From assembly GCA_019648995.1 (NCBI GenBank), contig BLXT01007037.1, positions 576,976 to 609,377 of the forward strand: a DNA stretch of 32,402 nucleotides, written 5' to 3'. Positions 10,124-19,850 of this stretch are shown one piece after another. The notes beneath the pieces were generated by a model. It was not told the origin of the DNA. It saw only the letters and a list, made by a program, of their open reading frames with translations, and did no database searches. The stretch is from Plakobranchus ocellatus (Eukaryota > Mollusca > Gastropoda > Plakobranchidae). The first letter of the stretch is position 1, and every line of letters starts with the position of its first letter. Made by a program: the position numbers and the translations under genes.

Positions 10124-11590
10124 CTACCCTCTCCTAATGTGTACTGCTGCTCTTACAGTCTTTCCTGCAATTACTCTAGCCCTTTCTGAGCTACTGCTTA
10201 GAATTTCAAATTCTTGCTCAACATAAGGCGTGCTTTCGACTTCACTCTGAGGTTCAGCCTCTTCTTCAAGGTTTAAGAAGGAAAGTCAAGAAGCCCGATT
10301 ATGTATATAATACAGGCATGTATGACATTACATGCTCTTTCAGGAGTCATGCGTTGTTCTCCATGTAGGCAGTGCTAAAGGCGCTTTAAAATACCAATGT
10401 ATCTGAAATACAAAAAGATAGAAACCCAAAACCCAACAAAATTAATGACTAACAAAAATATTGTTCCAAGCTAGATCACTAAAATACCAAAACAATGAAT
10501 CTAACAGTTTAGTTTATGGATTGGTTATCTATGTTACTTGTCAGGTAAAACTAATGTAAATCTTCATAAATTTTCATACGGGTAAAAGCATCATGGACAG
10601 AATATAAAATACATTTTTTTCAAATCACTGAGCTTAACTTGACGTTCCATTGACTGATGTTTTGTGTACCTATCAAGTATTATCCCGACGGAATTGTATT
10701 GAGACCAGTCCTAATTGGTTGGATGAAACATATTAGAAATATTTGGGGATGAAAAAGTAATTTCTTTCCTCTTTTGAAATCCTTTATTTCAAAAAGTCAA
10801 AGTGCAAATATCTTGGTTCAAAATCACGTGATGTCTATCCAATTTTCACCATTACACATGATAGAGGACGAAGTTTCATGTCCTTTCAATTGTTTAAAAT
10901 GTAAAAAATGGGACTTCTGAATCATTTGGACTGGTCTCGAAACAAATGAATTTTCTATTTGCTATTTTGGTGGGCTTTCTTGTCTTTAAAAAAATTGAAA
11001 TGTCATAATTAAATAGCATTTTCAAGCATGGCCGCTACTACCAAAAAGAAAAGAAGAAGAAGAAAAAAACACCAGAAGCTGCACAGTCATACCGTATGCT
11101 CTACAATAACAGTCAAAATGAAATTTGTTTAATTTCAAAAGTATTTAAAAAGTTTAAGGACCAACACAGGTTGAATTCCTTTCCATAGGTTTATAAATTC
11201 ATGATAAAAAACATGTTTCATTTGAGGTAACATTAATCTGTCTGTTCTGCTAAAGGTCTTCAAAGACATATACATCTTCATTAGTAAATCATTTGGCTGG
11301 ATAATTTTTTAAAGTAACTGAAATCTATGGCATGCCATTTAAAATAGAATACAGAGACATCTTCCTGTCACCTTTCCACACAATTCATAGTCTTAACATG
11401 GGCTATACTGTAAGTCTTTTCTTTCTAGGGTGCAGGCTGGGATATGGGTGTAAATAGCCAAGCTCTATTCATATAACCACTATCCCCCAATATAAGGCCA
11501 TCAACTGGGACACAGCGTCCTTGCGTCATGCACACCACCTGGCCATTTTGCCACGACATTGGTAATGGATACATCTGTATTACATGTCAT
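10124..11590 (-). mobile_element. degenerate Harbinger (PIF) DDE transposase remnant
   Basis: Two motif-bearing stretches on the minus strand. From 11590 downward: MTCNTDVSITNVVAKWPGGV then HDARTL, which is the HARBI1-type DVVARWPGSVHDARIL block carrying the second catalytic Asp. After a frameshift comes LILGDSGYMNRAWLFTPI, matching LLGDSGYP.R.WLLTP. At 10285-10124 an open stretch reads EEEAEPQSEVESTPYVEQEF and ends SERARVIAGKTVRAAV, like the Harbinger C-terminus (..ARAGQAMRQAI). Stops and a ~1.1-kb interruption between these parts show it is inactive. The same transposase group cuts and pastes at 3-bp targets. I could not find the element ends. Confidence 0.72.
10701..10938. repeat. possible MITE bounded by short inverted repeats
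   Basis: GAGACCAGTCC at 10701-10711 is matched in inverted orientation by GGACTGGTCTC at 10928-10938. The match extends to 15 bp with one mismatch. The 238-bp span lies within the interruption of the Harbinger remnant. No clear target-site duplication is visible, so the identity is tentative. Confidence 0.4.
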
Positions 11591-11756
11591 CTTGAAAGCA
11601 CAAAATAGAGTTAGGCGAACAATTAATATCTTTAAAATAAAAGGAAGTTCTGATAGATGTTAAGAGTACAAAATGTCACAAAAGAAAATATTAATTTGAA
11701 GAAACAGCTCGTATAGTTTTTTAATTGGTTGCCTGGTTGCTGATTGTGGATACACC

Positions 11757-11846
11757 AGTCCACCAGTTAATGGTTAAGACAGCTTTAGAAAGCTCATCCA
11801 AATTCTCATTCTGCTGGGTGTCAATATTAGCAGGGATCCAGACAAA
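11757..11846 (-). pseudogene. RNase H fragment of a LINE
   Basis: The minus strand reads FVWIPANIDTQQNENLDELS then KAVLTINWW. This matches WIPAHIGI.GNE.AD.LAK, the conserved third-active-site region of RNase H domains that follow reverse transcriptase in I/Jockey-type retrotransposons. The Asp of the usual 'NE.AD' is shifted (NENLDEL). Only about 30 residues survive. Confidence 0.65.
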
Positions 11847-11849
11847 GGA

Positions 11850-13167
11850 TATATATGTAATATGACATTCAAATTTATCAATTAGGAATTGAAGGCACCT
11901 ATAATCTTTTAATTATTTGCAAAATGCAACATTTTCTAAAAGAAGTATTAAAAAAAAAAAATTATATTCGAAAGTAAAGATAAAAAAGAGCATGAATGAG
12001 GGATAAAATAAAAAGTTGTGCTTCATTTTTAAATCGAATCATCTCCAGCCTCCTATACCGAGACCAAAGCCTAATATCACCAAATTTTGAACATGCTCAT
12101 TGACATATAGCTCTCGACTTGGGCATTTTAGATTTAGTAGATGGAGAACCTCATTTCAAAACATATTTTGGTTGTTACCATATGATTGACATACTAAGAC
12201 TGATCATATCAGGCTTCACTGTGGCATCACTCGATGATCAGCACACATTTCTTTTCTAGGAGATCTTTTTTAATAGCCTTGCGCGGACATGCCATAAGAG
12301 CTAGTATTTTAGTGTTTTCGTATTTTGTAGATGAAAAATGTTACTTTTCATCTGACAAAATTTAGACAGTTTTGGTTGATAATTTCTACATATTGACGAA
12401 ATTGTTCTTTAATTAGCAAAAACTAATATGGGACTACTTCAAATGCTTTCAATATGGGTATCAAAATAAAGCTCTTTTTCTGCGGCCATTATGTTACTTT
12501 TCGAATTACATACACAGCGAGCCTGCACAAAGCTAAGAAAGAGACAGTGTTCGCGAAATTGACCCATACGGCCCGCAAAAAATGCAGCTTATACCTCCTT
12601 TTATGACTTTTCAGCTATATTGCTTGAAAATACACCACTCATGCGTTATCTTTTTGAAAAGAAGAAAAAATAAGCTTTTAAACCATATAAGTATAGAGGT
12701 AATTGCATGAAGCTACCGGATTGAATATAGCAGTTGAAAAGTAGCGAACTGCGATTTATCAGCGGCACAGAGCACAAAGGCTGGTTTGGGGTACCTACTA
12801 CAATTCACACATGAGAGCAATGTATTGTTATATATATTGATATAAATTATCACAGACTTTTATAGAACATACACCAAAGATTGTTACTCACCTTGGTTAA
12901 TCATCGTTCAAATGTATTTTTTTTTTAAGCTCAGTAAAAATTAAAAAATCTGCCACAACATTCAACTCGATTATCTTTTTTCTGTAGTCTCCTTAAAAAA
13001 AAATACAGATATCTGAAGTGGTTGGCAACTGTGTGTTTTCAAATTCTCTCCGCTCTAATTGCAATGATTTTTAAAGATTTTTTATCCATTAACCTTTGGC
13101 AAGCCAAGTAAAAAAGCTTGGAACCATCAAGACCATCAAAATTTTCTCTCTTTTCCCATTTACTTAC
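11850..13167. other. intergenic or intronic, no gene recognised
   Basis: AT-rich sequence with A-runs. A good splice-donor-like CCAAG|GTGAGT occurs on minus at about 12890, but I see no convincing open exon before it. Nothing else is recognisable. Confidence 0.4.
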
Positions 13168-13343
13168 CTTTCGCTAGAAGGACATCTCGACATTCACCCC
13201 CTCTGCTAGAACGGCCCATGATTTTGCCCCTTCCATGACCAGCTGTATTGCCTTGCCTAAGACCACGATTATTTACACCACTATCCCCACAAGATGGTGT
13301 CCTCTGGAAACGCCTGCCCTCATCACTGGGGAGGGCAGAGAAT
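13168..13343 (-). CDS. eIF4G linker exon on the opposite strand
   Basis: Read on minus, the exon lies between TTTCTAG| (phase 2) and AAAG|GTAAGT (phase 1) and is open for 58 codons. It starts FSALPSDEGRRFQRTPS, giving TNR|FSALPSDEGRR across the junction with the exon at 13597-13724. The human eIF4G linker has TLNRFSALQQ at this point. The rest is Gly/Arg/Ser-rich (NNRGLRQGNTAGHGRGKIMG), typical of this disordered region between MIF4G and MA3. The orientation is opposite to the MIF4G exons at the left of the window, although the protein segment follows directly from them. Confidence 0.75.
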
Positions 13344-13596
13344 CTAGAAAGCCAAAATGGAATGGATAGAGATATTGAGATTGGTTCTTAAGCGATGAAT
13401 CTTACAAACCATAAAGTCAATTTGACAAAATGAAAAAAAAAGAAAAGCTATAAAAAGAGGCTATGAGGACGAGAAATTCTTTAATTTTGTCCCCAGGAAT
13501 AAGTCTCAAACGGAAAATTCATCATAAAGCCACAAGAGTTATGTTTCGAAATGATTTAAGTGATGCTCTGAAATATCCAAAAATCGTGTCCATTAC

Positions 13597-13724
13597 CTGT
13601 TTGTAGGTCTACTCATAGGGGAGTCCTGAGGAGGCTGTGCAGCTCCTCTTCCTTTACTCTACATGGAAAACTTGTTCATACCTCCACCTGGGCCAAGCTG
13701 GATATTGTTCTCATTCACCATACT
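13597..13724 (-). pseudogene. eIF4G linker exon with in-frame stop, opposite strand
   Basis: Minus-strand exon of 128 nt between TTCACAG| (phase 0) and AACAG|GTAATG (phase 2). It encodes SMVNENNIQLGPGGGMNKFS then M-stop-SKGRGAAQPPQD and PMSRPTNR. Human eIF4G has SNNQLFAPGGRLSWGKGSS here, so the stop (TAG, plus-strand 13659-13661) replaces the conserved Trp, a single G-to-A change from TGG. The phase-0 start fits the phase-0 donor of the DDGWNTV exon at 3430. The flanking splice sites are intact. Either this copy is a pseudogene, or the base is a polymorphism or a sequencing error. Confidence 0.72.
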
Positions 13725-14415
13725 CTGTGAATTGAAAAGTTCTATAAAATCTATTGAATACAACTTGACCTAACAAGTCAAATCGGGTTTCCTTTTAAAA
13801 TTATTGGAAGACGGAGGGATGTGTTAAGATTTTAGAAAATAAAGTTAAAAAATCCCTTGACATTTATTAGTAGTTAAAATTTTAATCTTAGTCAACTGCC
13901 ATATCCACCTATGAGGAAATAGACTTGTTCTTTTGAAAATATGGGCGTGGCAGAGATATATGGATAAAAAAGTATCCACTCACTTTGTTTCTGAAAACCA
14001 ATCATCTGAACTAAGCTAAATATTATAAAATATTTAACATTAAGCTAAAATAAATTCACTGTATTTAATTCACAGAACCCCCCCCCCCCCCCCCCAAAAA
14101 AAAAAAAAAAAAAAAGGAATGGGTGTTTATATTCAAGAGAATCAACAAAAATGATCTGTCATTGAAATTGTGGCACCAGAAGGCGTCACTGCTACCATTC
14201 CTGAAAATAGATTAGCTTTCATTAATTTAATTTTTCTGTACTGAGAGTGTTATGAATTCAATTAAGGCCAAAACATGCACATACACCCTCCAAATATAGA
14301 AAATTGATCTAATGGAATTAATACTTCATTGTATCCAATAAATTGTGTAAATCTTTACTGCTTTGAATATGTTAAGAATATAGCAGGCACTATTGAATTT
14401 GATTTCTCTTCCCCT
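13725..14415. other. non-coding with homopolymer run
   Basis: AT-rich with no exon recognised. It contains the C/A homopolymer annotated separately. Confidence 0.5.
14078..14115. repeat. poly(C)/poly(A) run
   Basis: About 18 C followed by about 20 A. Length is unreliable in most sequencing methods, and this could be a join or the tail of a retroposed sequence. Confidence 0.9.
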
Positions 14416-14640
14416 TCATTCTATTGTTATCCACTTTTTTGTATCCAGATAGACGAGAAGATGAATCCCAAGCATTGAGGATTGATAGTTCTTCAATGAA
14501 ACTTTCAAAGGTGGGAGCTTCTTGGGTAGTCTGAGATTGTCTAGTATTTGTCGCTCATACATCTTTGCGTACAAAATCCTTAATTTTGATATCCTGACCT
14601 CCAGGCCCTTTTCTCTAGCTAGATCTGTCAATGATCTTCC
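14416..14640 (-). pseudogene. unidentified protein fragment, probably from a mobile element
   Basis: A minus-strand open frame reads GRSLTDLAREKGLEVRISKL and continues through YERQILDNLRLPKKLPPLKV. The charged, well-formed helical composition and unbroken frame suggest it was once coding. I do not recognise the family. It lies just left of a LINE C-terminus on the other strand, among other transposon debris, so a retroelement origin is a guess. Confidence 0.35.
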
Positions 14641-15042
14641 AATGTCCTAATATTAATTTTGCTCTGTACATAAAAAAACCCACTTTCTCTTTGATTACGT
14701 CTTAAATTACCATGTCAACGTTACATAAAAGAAACAAAACTTGCACATGGTATTGTATCTCCGTCCTCTATACATGATTTTTTCATTCTTGTTATCTTTT
14801 ATTTTGGTCATACGTCTTCAATCCCTCCTTTCGACAAAATTTTTACATTTTTTTAGTATCCTCATTCATTTCTTTCCAGTTTAGGTCTCTGTCTCTTCAT
14901 TAGCGGTAAACTTATTTACCATTTTATAAATAATATTTATCCTGTCTTTTATACAGGAATTAAAGTCATTCTCATCTCTCCATGAAAACATCTACGGTCA
15001 TAACTATTACATGTATGTGAGTATTGGATAATATACAGGGAA

Positions 15043-15400
15043 ATGGAAAGAAAATTGAAAGCAGTAAAGATGTGGTTTATCAGAGGAATGATGAAAATAC
15101 CAAAGACGCAAAAAAGGTCCGATGAATACGTATTGAAAAAGCTAATCTTCAAAGGTCAATAATCAAAACCATAAGGTAGAGGCCACTACAATTCTTTGGA
15201 CATATTAAGCTGACATAAGGGTTTAGAACATCTTACAATAACTGGAAAGTGTTTCAAGGCAAATAACTTTCACCGAAAATCTAAACTCTTAGGCCATAGA
15301 GAATTGTAGCAACAACAGTTGAGAGCAGATTTTAACTGAAGACTTTCATCCCACTGTTTGTTCTAGAAATGCCACCTACACAAGAAAAAATTTCATGTTT
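15043..15400 (+). pseudogene. LINE C-terminal remnant
   Basis: The plus strand reads MERKLKAVKMWFIRGMMKIP then KTQKRSDEYVLKKL, followed in another frame by PLQFFGHIKL and, with breaks, GLEHL-like residues. This is the common invertebrate non-LTR pattern (r.l.A.EMW..RRML.I.W.....NEEVL........RRLRFFGHI.R..GLE.L..TG). Several stops and at least one frame change make it inactive. Its 5' part, including the RT core, is not visible. Confidence 0.65.
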
Positions 15401-16166
15401 TTAACATGCAGTACATGAAAAGAAATTTAGTTCATTATCTGAATTATTTATAAGCAATAACATTTTAAAATATTGTTTTCTTTACTAGTTATAATGATGT
15501 TCAAGATTTGGTAAAGAACTTTAAAAATGCGCTTTTTACCCCTGATATTGGAAATGTTCTAATGGAAAAGTCTTAGTCTTTATATTACCAGTAAAGGTTC
15601 CAGGATATCATTAAAAATGCATACATTGCTAAGAGATCACATATTAGCGAACTAACTATGTGCCTGAAAGTTACAATGTGCACAGAATATTTCTCTACAA
15701 CGAAAAAAAAACAAACTTTCATACAATGACGGGTCGTCTCAATGGACAAGGTGGGCAATGCCATGCCCAACCTGATTGGCTGGGGCCTGACCATCCTGCA
15801 ACGACCAAAATAAATAAATAAGTAAACATATTAATTTCTAAATATATTTATATTACGATGCGGGTACAAAATCACTAAAGCCTTGTTTTTTAGGTTCGCA
15901 GGTTTGACAAAAATTTTAAAAGTTAATGCCATATCTATTTACACACTGTTTCAAGATTAAATAGAATGAAGGTTCGCAACATGTTAGTGATTCACGTAAA
16001 TGGTCGTTTAATTTCTGGTCTTTTTTTCCTCTTTCTTGTATTGGATTCGACGGACAAAGTTCTATATTTTCACATGATTTAGCCAAATTGCAATTTCTTA
16101 CCCACTTTTCTCTTCCTGCCAATGAATGTCATGGCTAATACTGATTAAACATTTTCAAACTTGCAG
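15401..16166. other. non-coding, possible LINE tail
   Basis: AT-rich. The patch at about 15727-15830 (a GC-richer segment ending in AATAAATAAATAAGTAAA) looks like the 3' end and simple tail of a retroposon, but I cannot assign it. No exon is seen until the acceptor at 16166. Confidence 0.35.
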
Positions 16167-16430
16167 ATCTATTGTGGGTAACAGATCTCAGATTTCGAGC
16201 AGGAGCAATAGTTTGAAGAGAGAAGACAGACGCTTGATGGAACCACGGGGCTCTTGGAAAGGAGAAAACTCCATGGGACCACCACGGACTATTTCCAATA
16301 GGCCAAGTGCTGAACGCACAGCAACCCTTTCTGCAAAACCAACACCAGCTGTCGGAGGCTATGGTGTAGTGAAAAGGGCCGCACCTAAGACAGAGAAGCC
16401 TACGTTTGATTGCTGTCTTAGCCTGTGTTC
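16167..16430 (+). CDS. Arg/Ser-rich exon, probably eIF4G linker
   Basis: The exon starts after TTTTCAAACTTGCAG (phase 2) and reads SIVGNRSQISSRSNSLKRED, then RGSWKGENSMGPPRTISNRP, then KPTPAVGGYGVVKRAAPK. The Arg/Ser/Gly/Pro-rich composition with RSxSLxRED resembles the eIF4G linker RSSLSRERGEK...R...RA.TPATKRSF that precedes the MA3 domain. The phase-2 start fits the phase-2 end of the minus-strand exon at 13597, not the phase-1 end of the one at 13168. I see no convincing donor: the frame stays open straight into a Tigger transposase remnant. Identity rests on composition and a few residues. Confidence 0.5.
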
Positions 16431-16431
16431 A

Positions 16432-16740
16432 TCCAGCATGGAATTTAGAAAAAGGAAATGTTTTTCTTTGGAATTAAAGGCCAAAATCTTTGAGGAGGAG
16501 GACAAGAAAGTAAAGACAAAAGCCCAGAACTGACGAGATTATGCGATTTTGTCAGGAACACTTTATACATTATGGAAAGACAAGGATGCTATCATGTCAG
16601 TCCTCACCAAAGGCGACTTTCAACCTGATCGGAAGCGACTGAAAACAACAGGCTATGAGGAATGGGATCGCTGTTTGCATTCACATCTGGTAGATGCATT
16701 CTTGGGTGTGAATGACGATTGGAGTGTTAACAAGATATGA
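16432..16740 (+). pseudogene. pogo/Tigger transposase N-terminus (CENP-B HTH) remnant
   Basis: MEFRKRKCFSLELKAKIFEE, then a TGA, then YAILSGTLYTLWKDKDAIMS and DRKRLKTTGYEEWDRCL. This aligns with the first DNA-binding domain of Tigger/CENP-B proteins (KRK.LTLE.K..II.......K....A..F.I..STLSTI.KNKD.I), followed by the start of the second domain (kRKRLR...Y.DvDeAL..WF). The stop at 16531-16533 and the loss of the DDE domain mean it is dead. Its first half is in frame with the preceding Arg/Ser-rich exon. Confidence 0.72.
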
Positions 16741-17234
16741 TAACTTAGCTACATAGCAAGAGATTGCAGGAAATTTCACTATGTTTATTTGTTGCTAACC
16801 AGCAACAACAACAACAATGACGAATATTGTTTAAAAAACTCGAACGCCGCTAAAGGTAAAACAAACTTAAAATAAGGGTTTTAAATTCAGTTTTATAAAA
16901 CTATGTAACATTTTTTGTGTAATTTCAAACATTCTACTTGTCTAATTAAATGCGATGCTTAAGTTTCAAAAGTTTTTTTGAGTCTAGCATTTATTTGGCC
17001 GAGAGGTAAGTGTACCTTTAAGCAAGCATATAAAACACCAATTCCTGGATCTATTTAAATATATAATGTAGCCTACCACTCCTTCAAAAATAATTTTAAA
17101 AAGGGAAGAAAAACAACGCACAAAAGAAATGCTCACAAGAAAAAACCTCACAAACCAAAAAATACAGTCCGATAAAAAGAAATCACACAATACAATGCAA
17201 TGAAATAATATAATAAATGTCACGTTTAATAGCC
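16741..17234. other. non-coding, AT-rich
   Basis: No exon or repeat recognised apart from a short (CAA)n run near 16800. Confidence 0.5.
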
Positions 17235-17607
17235 GCTTATTCTGGCATGGCGGTTTTTTGCAATCCTTTCGGCCGCAACGCAATCGCAAAAAAAGGCAAA
17301 ATTTCCTGTTTTGCATTGCGACCTCAAAATTTATTGATTTTTGCATTTTTTTTTTTTTTTTTGCAAAATTCAGTAATATTCAAAGGGGAAAAAATTAAAC
17401 GTGTGGTTACCAAAAAAATAATTAAAGTTTCGTCGAGTTTCAAATTTAAGAAAATTTACTGGTGTGGCTTCTCTTTGCTACTTATGCTAAGCCAATGCCT
17501 GTTAGGCCTAGAGAATCTAGAATCTGCCGAGAAAAAAAATGGACACGTTTGTAGTCAAAGCGAGAGACCCGAAGACAAATTAAAAATCTGAGTGTGGCAC
17601 GAAGACG

Positions 17608-17764
17608 ACGGTGGTAGAACGGCATGCACAATTTCCTGAAGAAATGCGTGTAGGACTAGCAGGGCGAAAACTGTTTTGCTTTATATGCAATTTAGTTCTT
17701 GACCACACGAGGAAGTCTTTGCATCTTTGCATTTGGGCTCAGAAAAGTTTTTGGCCTGTTTTAT
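17608..17764 (+). pseudogene. hAT transposase zinc-finger N-terminal fragment
   Basis: The open plus frame reads TVVERHAQFPEEMRVGLAGR, then KLFCFICNLVLDHTRKSLHL and CIWAQK. CxxC-(N)-x-LDHxRKSxxxxHxxS is the zinc finger at the N-terminus of a group of hAT-like transposases related to CGGBP1. The expected His ligands are degenerate here (LHLCIW). It lies inside the TIR-bounded element. Confidence 0.6.
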
Positions 17765-18054
17765 AAATTGAAAAGGGAACTGGCAGAAAAATCATGCCAA
17801 CCTGGAAAGAAAAGCTTGTATTAACAGTCTTCGAGCAGTGTTGCCTCAACCATTGCCAGCCAAGATAATTAGATCTAATTAGATTCTAGGCCTTAACCTA
17901 AAGTAAAACCCTAAAGCGAAGAATTGTGATAGCTTTAAACTAAATGTCTTGACAGGGCTGCAGCCACCAAAAGGGTTTTTTTTTTCACTTTTTTTTTTTT
18001 TTTTTGGGAGGACTTCTATGTTGACGGACTTACCATTGCATTTTATTTCTAAAG

Positions 18055-18310
18055 CAGGGCGCTTCGGTGGTCTAGTGGTATAGTCCTCGCTACTGTTTGA
18101 GTAACCGGAGTTCGATCCCCATCGGTGGGAGATTTGCATAGCCTAGCCGAACCCAGACGGAGGGGTTAGAGATTTACTCTCGACACTTTGGAATGTGAGA
18201 GTATTAATAAGTCTGATACCGCCATCAGATTGGTGGTGGAACGCACTCTTCTGTAAAGAGTCATTGACGCAGTCAGCCCCTAGTTTAATAGGTTGAATCC
18301 ACCCGAGTTA
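18055..18310 (+). mobile_element. tRNA-derived SINE inside the hAT element
   Basis: GGTGGTCTAGTGGTATAGTC contains an A box and GAGTTCGATCC a B box, spaced as in a tRNA-like head resembling tRNA-Asp/Glu. A non-tRNA body follows (GGGTTAGAGATTTACTCT to GAATCCACCCGAG). It is not a functional tRNA: the acceptor stem and anticodon arm do not close. No clear duplication was found. The hAT C-terminus resumes immediately after it. Confidence 0.7.
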
Positions 18311-18318
18311 TAATATAG

Positions 18319-18651
18319 ATGGTCATGGTACCTCCTCCAAACGAGTTGTATGGCATTCCTGAATTGGGATTGGTGCTAGATCAGGAGATCCGGCGTTACA
18401 TCCAAAACCTGAGTTCAGCTGCTTTCAAGACCTCACCCATAGAAGCAATTAACATAGAACATTTTATGGGACTCTGCCTTTGCTGCAGTTCTAAATCTTG
18501 TCGGTTGCGCAAGGCCTTATGTTTACGCCACATTTAGCTCTTCCGATGCTGAGAGGAGCTTTTCGCTAAACAATAGGCCTACTGTGTTGTCTGAGAGGCG
18601 ACGGAATCTATCGGAGAGCTCATTGAAACTAACAACTCGTTTTTCTTCATG
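18319..18651 (+). pseudogene. hAT transposase C-terminal dimerisation domain fragment
   Basis: The plus strand reads VLDQEIRRYIQNLSSAAFKT, then after a frameshift near 18530 FSSSDAERSFSLNNRPTVLS, then ERRRNLSESSLKL. The S.A.ERSFS..N.....R..L.E..L pattern is the hAT C-terminal dimerisation motif. The frame change shows it is inactive. Confidence 0.75.
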
Positions 18652-18920
18652 ACAACTTTGTTGGAAAAGATTAAAAAAAATTAATATTTTTTTTTGCCTG
18701 TTTTTTTTTTTTCAATAAAGGCGATCTTTTTTTCAACTAATCCTATTTTATTTCACCTTATTAAGTCAATCTATGTTCAATATCACTTCACATTTCTCTT
18801 TTATAAATCTGTTGTTGTTTTTCTATCGCGAAACTCTGCCATTTTTGCTTGCAAAATTTGATACTTTGGTTGCAAAATTTGGGACTTTTTTTTGCAAAAA
18901 ATCGCCATGCCAGCTTATTA

Positions 18921-19556
18921 GAGTGAGATAATTTAGTAAGGTGCAGTTTTTAAGGATTATCTTCCTTCCATTTTTACAACGGGCCTTGCTTATAACGGGA
19001 CTGTGCAACACGCCCTTATGGGTCCTGTTGTAGCCAAATTCCAAAATTCCGACTATTCCGGTCCGTTTGACCCAATCAGGCTTTCACGTGGACTTAATGG
19101 CATGAGTCGAGCGGGTTAAGCAGGTAAAAAATTAAAATGAATTTTGCTCGCGTTATCAAAAATGGATTGATGACAGGTCCATTCACGTATTTTCGTGACA
19201 ATGAACGCTTTGAAAATGTGGTAGACTGAAAATCTCTGGACATAGGTTAGTGAACGACTTTCTCAAGTGAAGACGATTGCTTTTTGCTTTGTATCTATTT
19301 ATGCAATTTTATTGCCCAAATCACTAAGAGGACGGTTGTTATCTGTTCTGTCTTACTATTTTTACTTTGTATCTTCGTAAATATGGTTTTGTCAGTTCAG
19401 TCCGCAACTTTCTCAAGCTTTCTTGATATTTTAAAAATTTTTCCTGAAGAATGTTCTATATATGAGGGTTGGCTTCATCAAATTGCGCGGCCCCGTAGCA
19501 CATTCGGACAAATTGAATAAACTAAGGCCAAATATACCTATCAAATAGGACTGGAT
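18921..19556. other. non-coding
   Basis: A mixed AT-rich stretch without a recognised exon. The short plus ORF at 19284-19520 has no family match that I can see. Confidence 0.4.
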
Positions 19557-19626
19557 TATTCTGCTTGCACCAGATCAAATCTAGATATTCGCCCGCGGTA
19601 AGAGCGGTGTTACACATATGGCAGTA
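19557..19626 (+). repeat. 5' part of a ~0.7-kb repeat (split copy)
   Basis: ACCAGATCAAATCTAGATAT followed by TCGCCCGCGGTAAGAGCG matches, diverged, the start of the repeat copy at 25929 (ACCAGATGAAATCTAGATAT...CGTAGTAGGAGCG). It is cut off by the N gap. The 3' part of the same family reappears at 22136. Confidence 0.6.
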
Positions 19627-19690
19627 NNNNNNNNNNNNNNNNNNNNNNNNNNNNNNNNNNNNNNNNNNNNNNNNNNNNNNNNNNNNNNNN
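19627..19690. other. assembly gap (64 N)
   Basis: A run of N directly followed by a TAG microsatellite. The true length and content are unknown. Confidence 1.
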
Positions 19691-19762
<72 letters not shown>

Positions 19763-19770
19763 CAGTAGTA
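19691..19770. repeat. (TAG)n microsatellite
   Basis: About 26 TAG units with one TAGCAG variant near the end, abutting the gap. The repeat probably caused the gap. Confidence 0.97.
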
Positions 19771-19850
19771 AAGGGACTAGCTATTAGGCGGTAATCCTTA
19801 CCGTCTGCGGTTTCTGCGAGCTATTGCGGGTTTCGAATAGACCAACCATT

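Larger units (their letters stand above)
17235..18920 (+). mobile_element. hAT transposon, internally decayed, with TIRs and 8-bp TSD
   Basis: TGGCATGGCG[G/A]TTTTTTGCAA begins at 17243 and its reverse complement ends at 18912. The outer flanks are GCTTATTC (17235-17242) and GCTTATTA (18913-18920), an 8-bp duplication with one mismatch, as hAT elements make. The 1670-bp element keeps a C2-type zinc-finger N-terminus and a dimerisation C-terminus of a hAT transposase on plus, but the catalytic middle is missing. A tRNA-derived SINE sits inside at about 18055-18310. It therefore could not move without a partner transposase. Confidence 0.8.

Noticed and set aside
12840-12940. Minus-strand exon ending at CCAAG|GTGAGT
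   Set aside because: The donor is good, but the sequence before it is poly(A)-rich without a credible reading frame or acceptor.
18058-18130. A tRNA gene, suggested by A and B boxes
   Set aside because: The acceptor and anticodon arms do not close, and a long non-tRNA body follows, so it is a SINE head.
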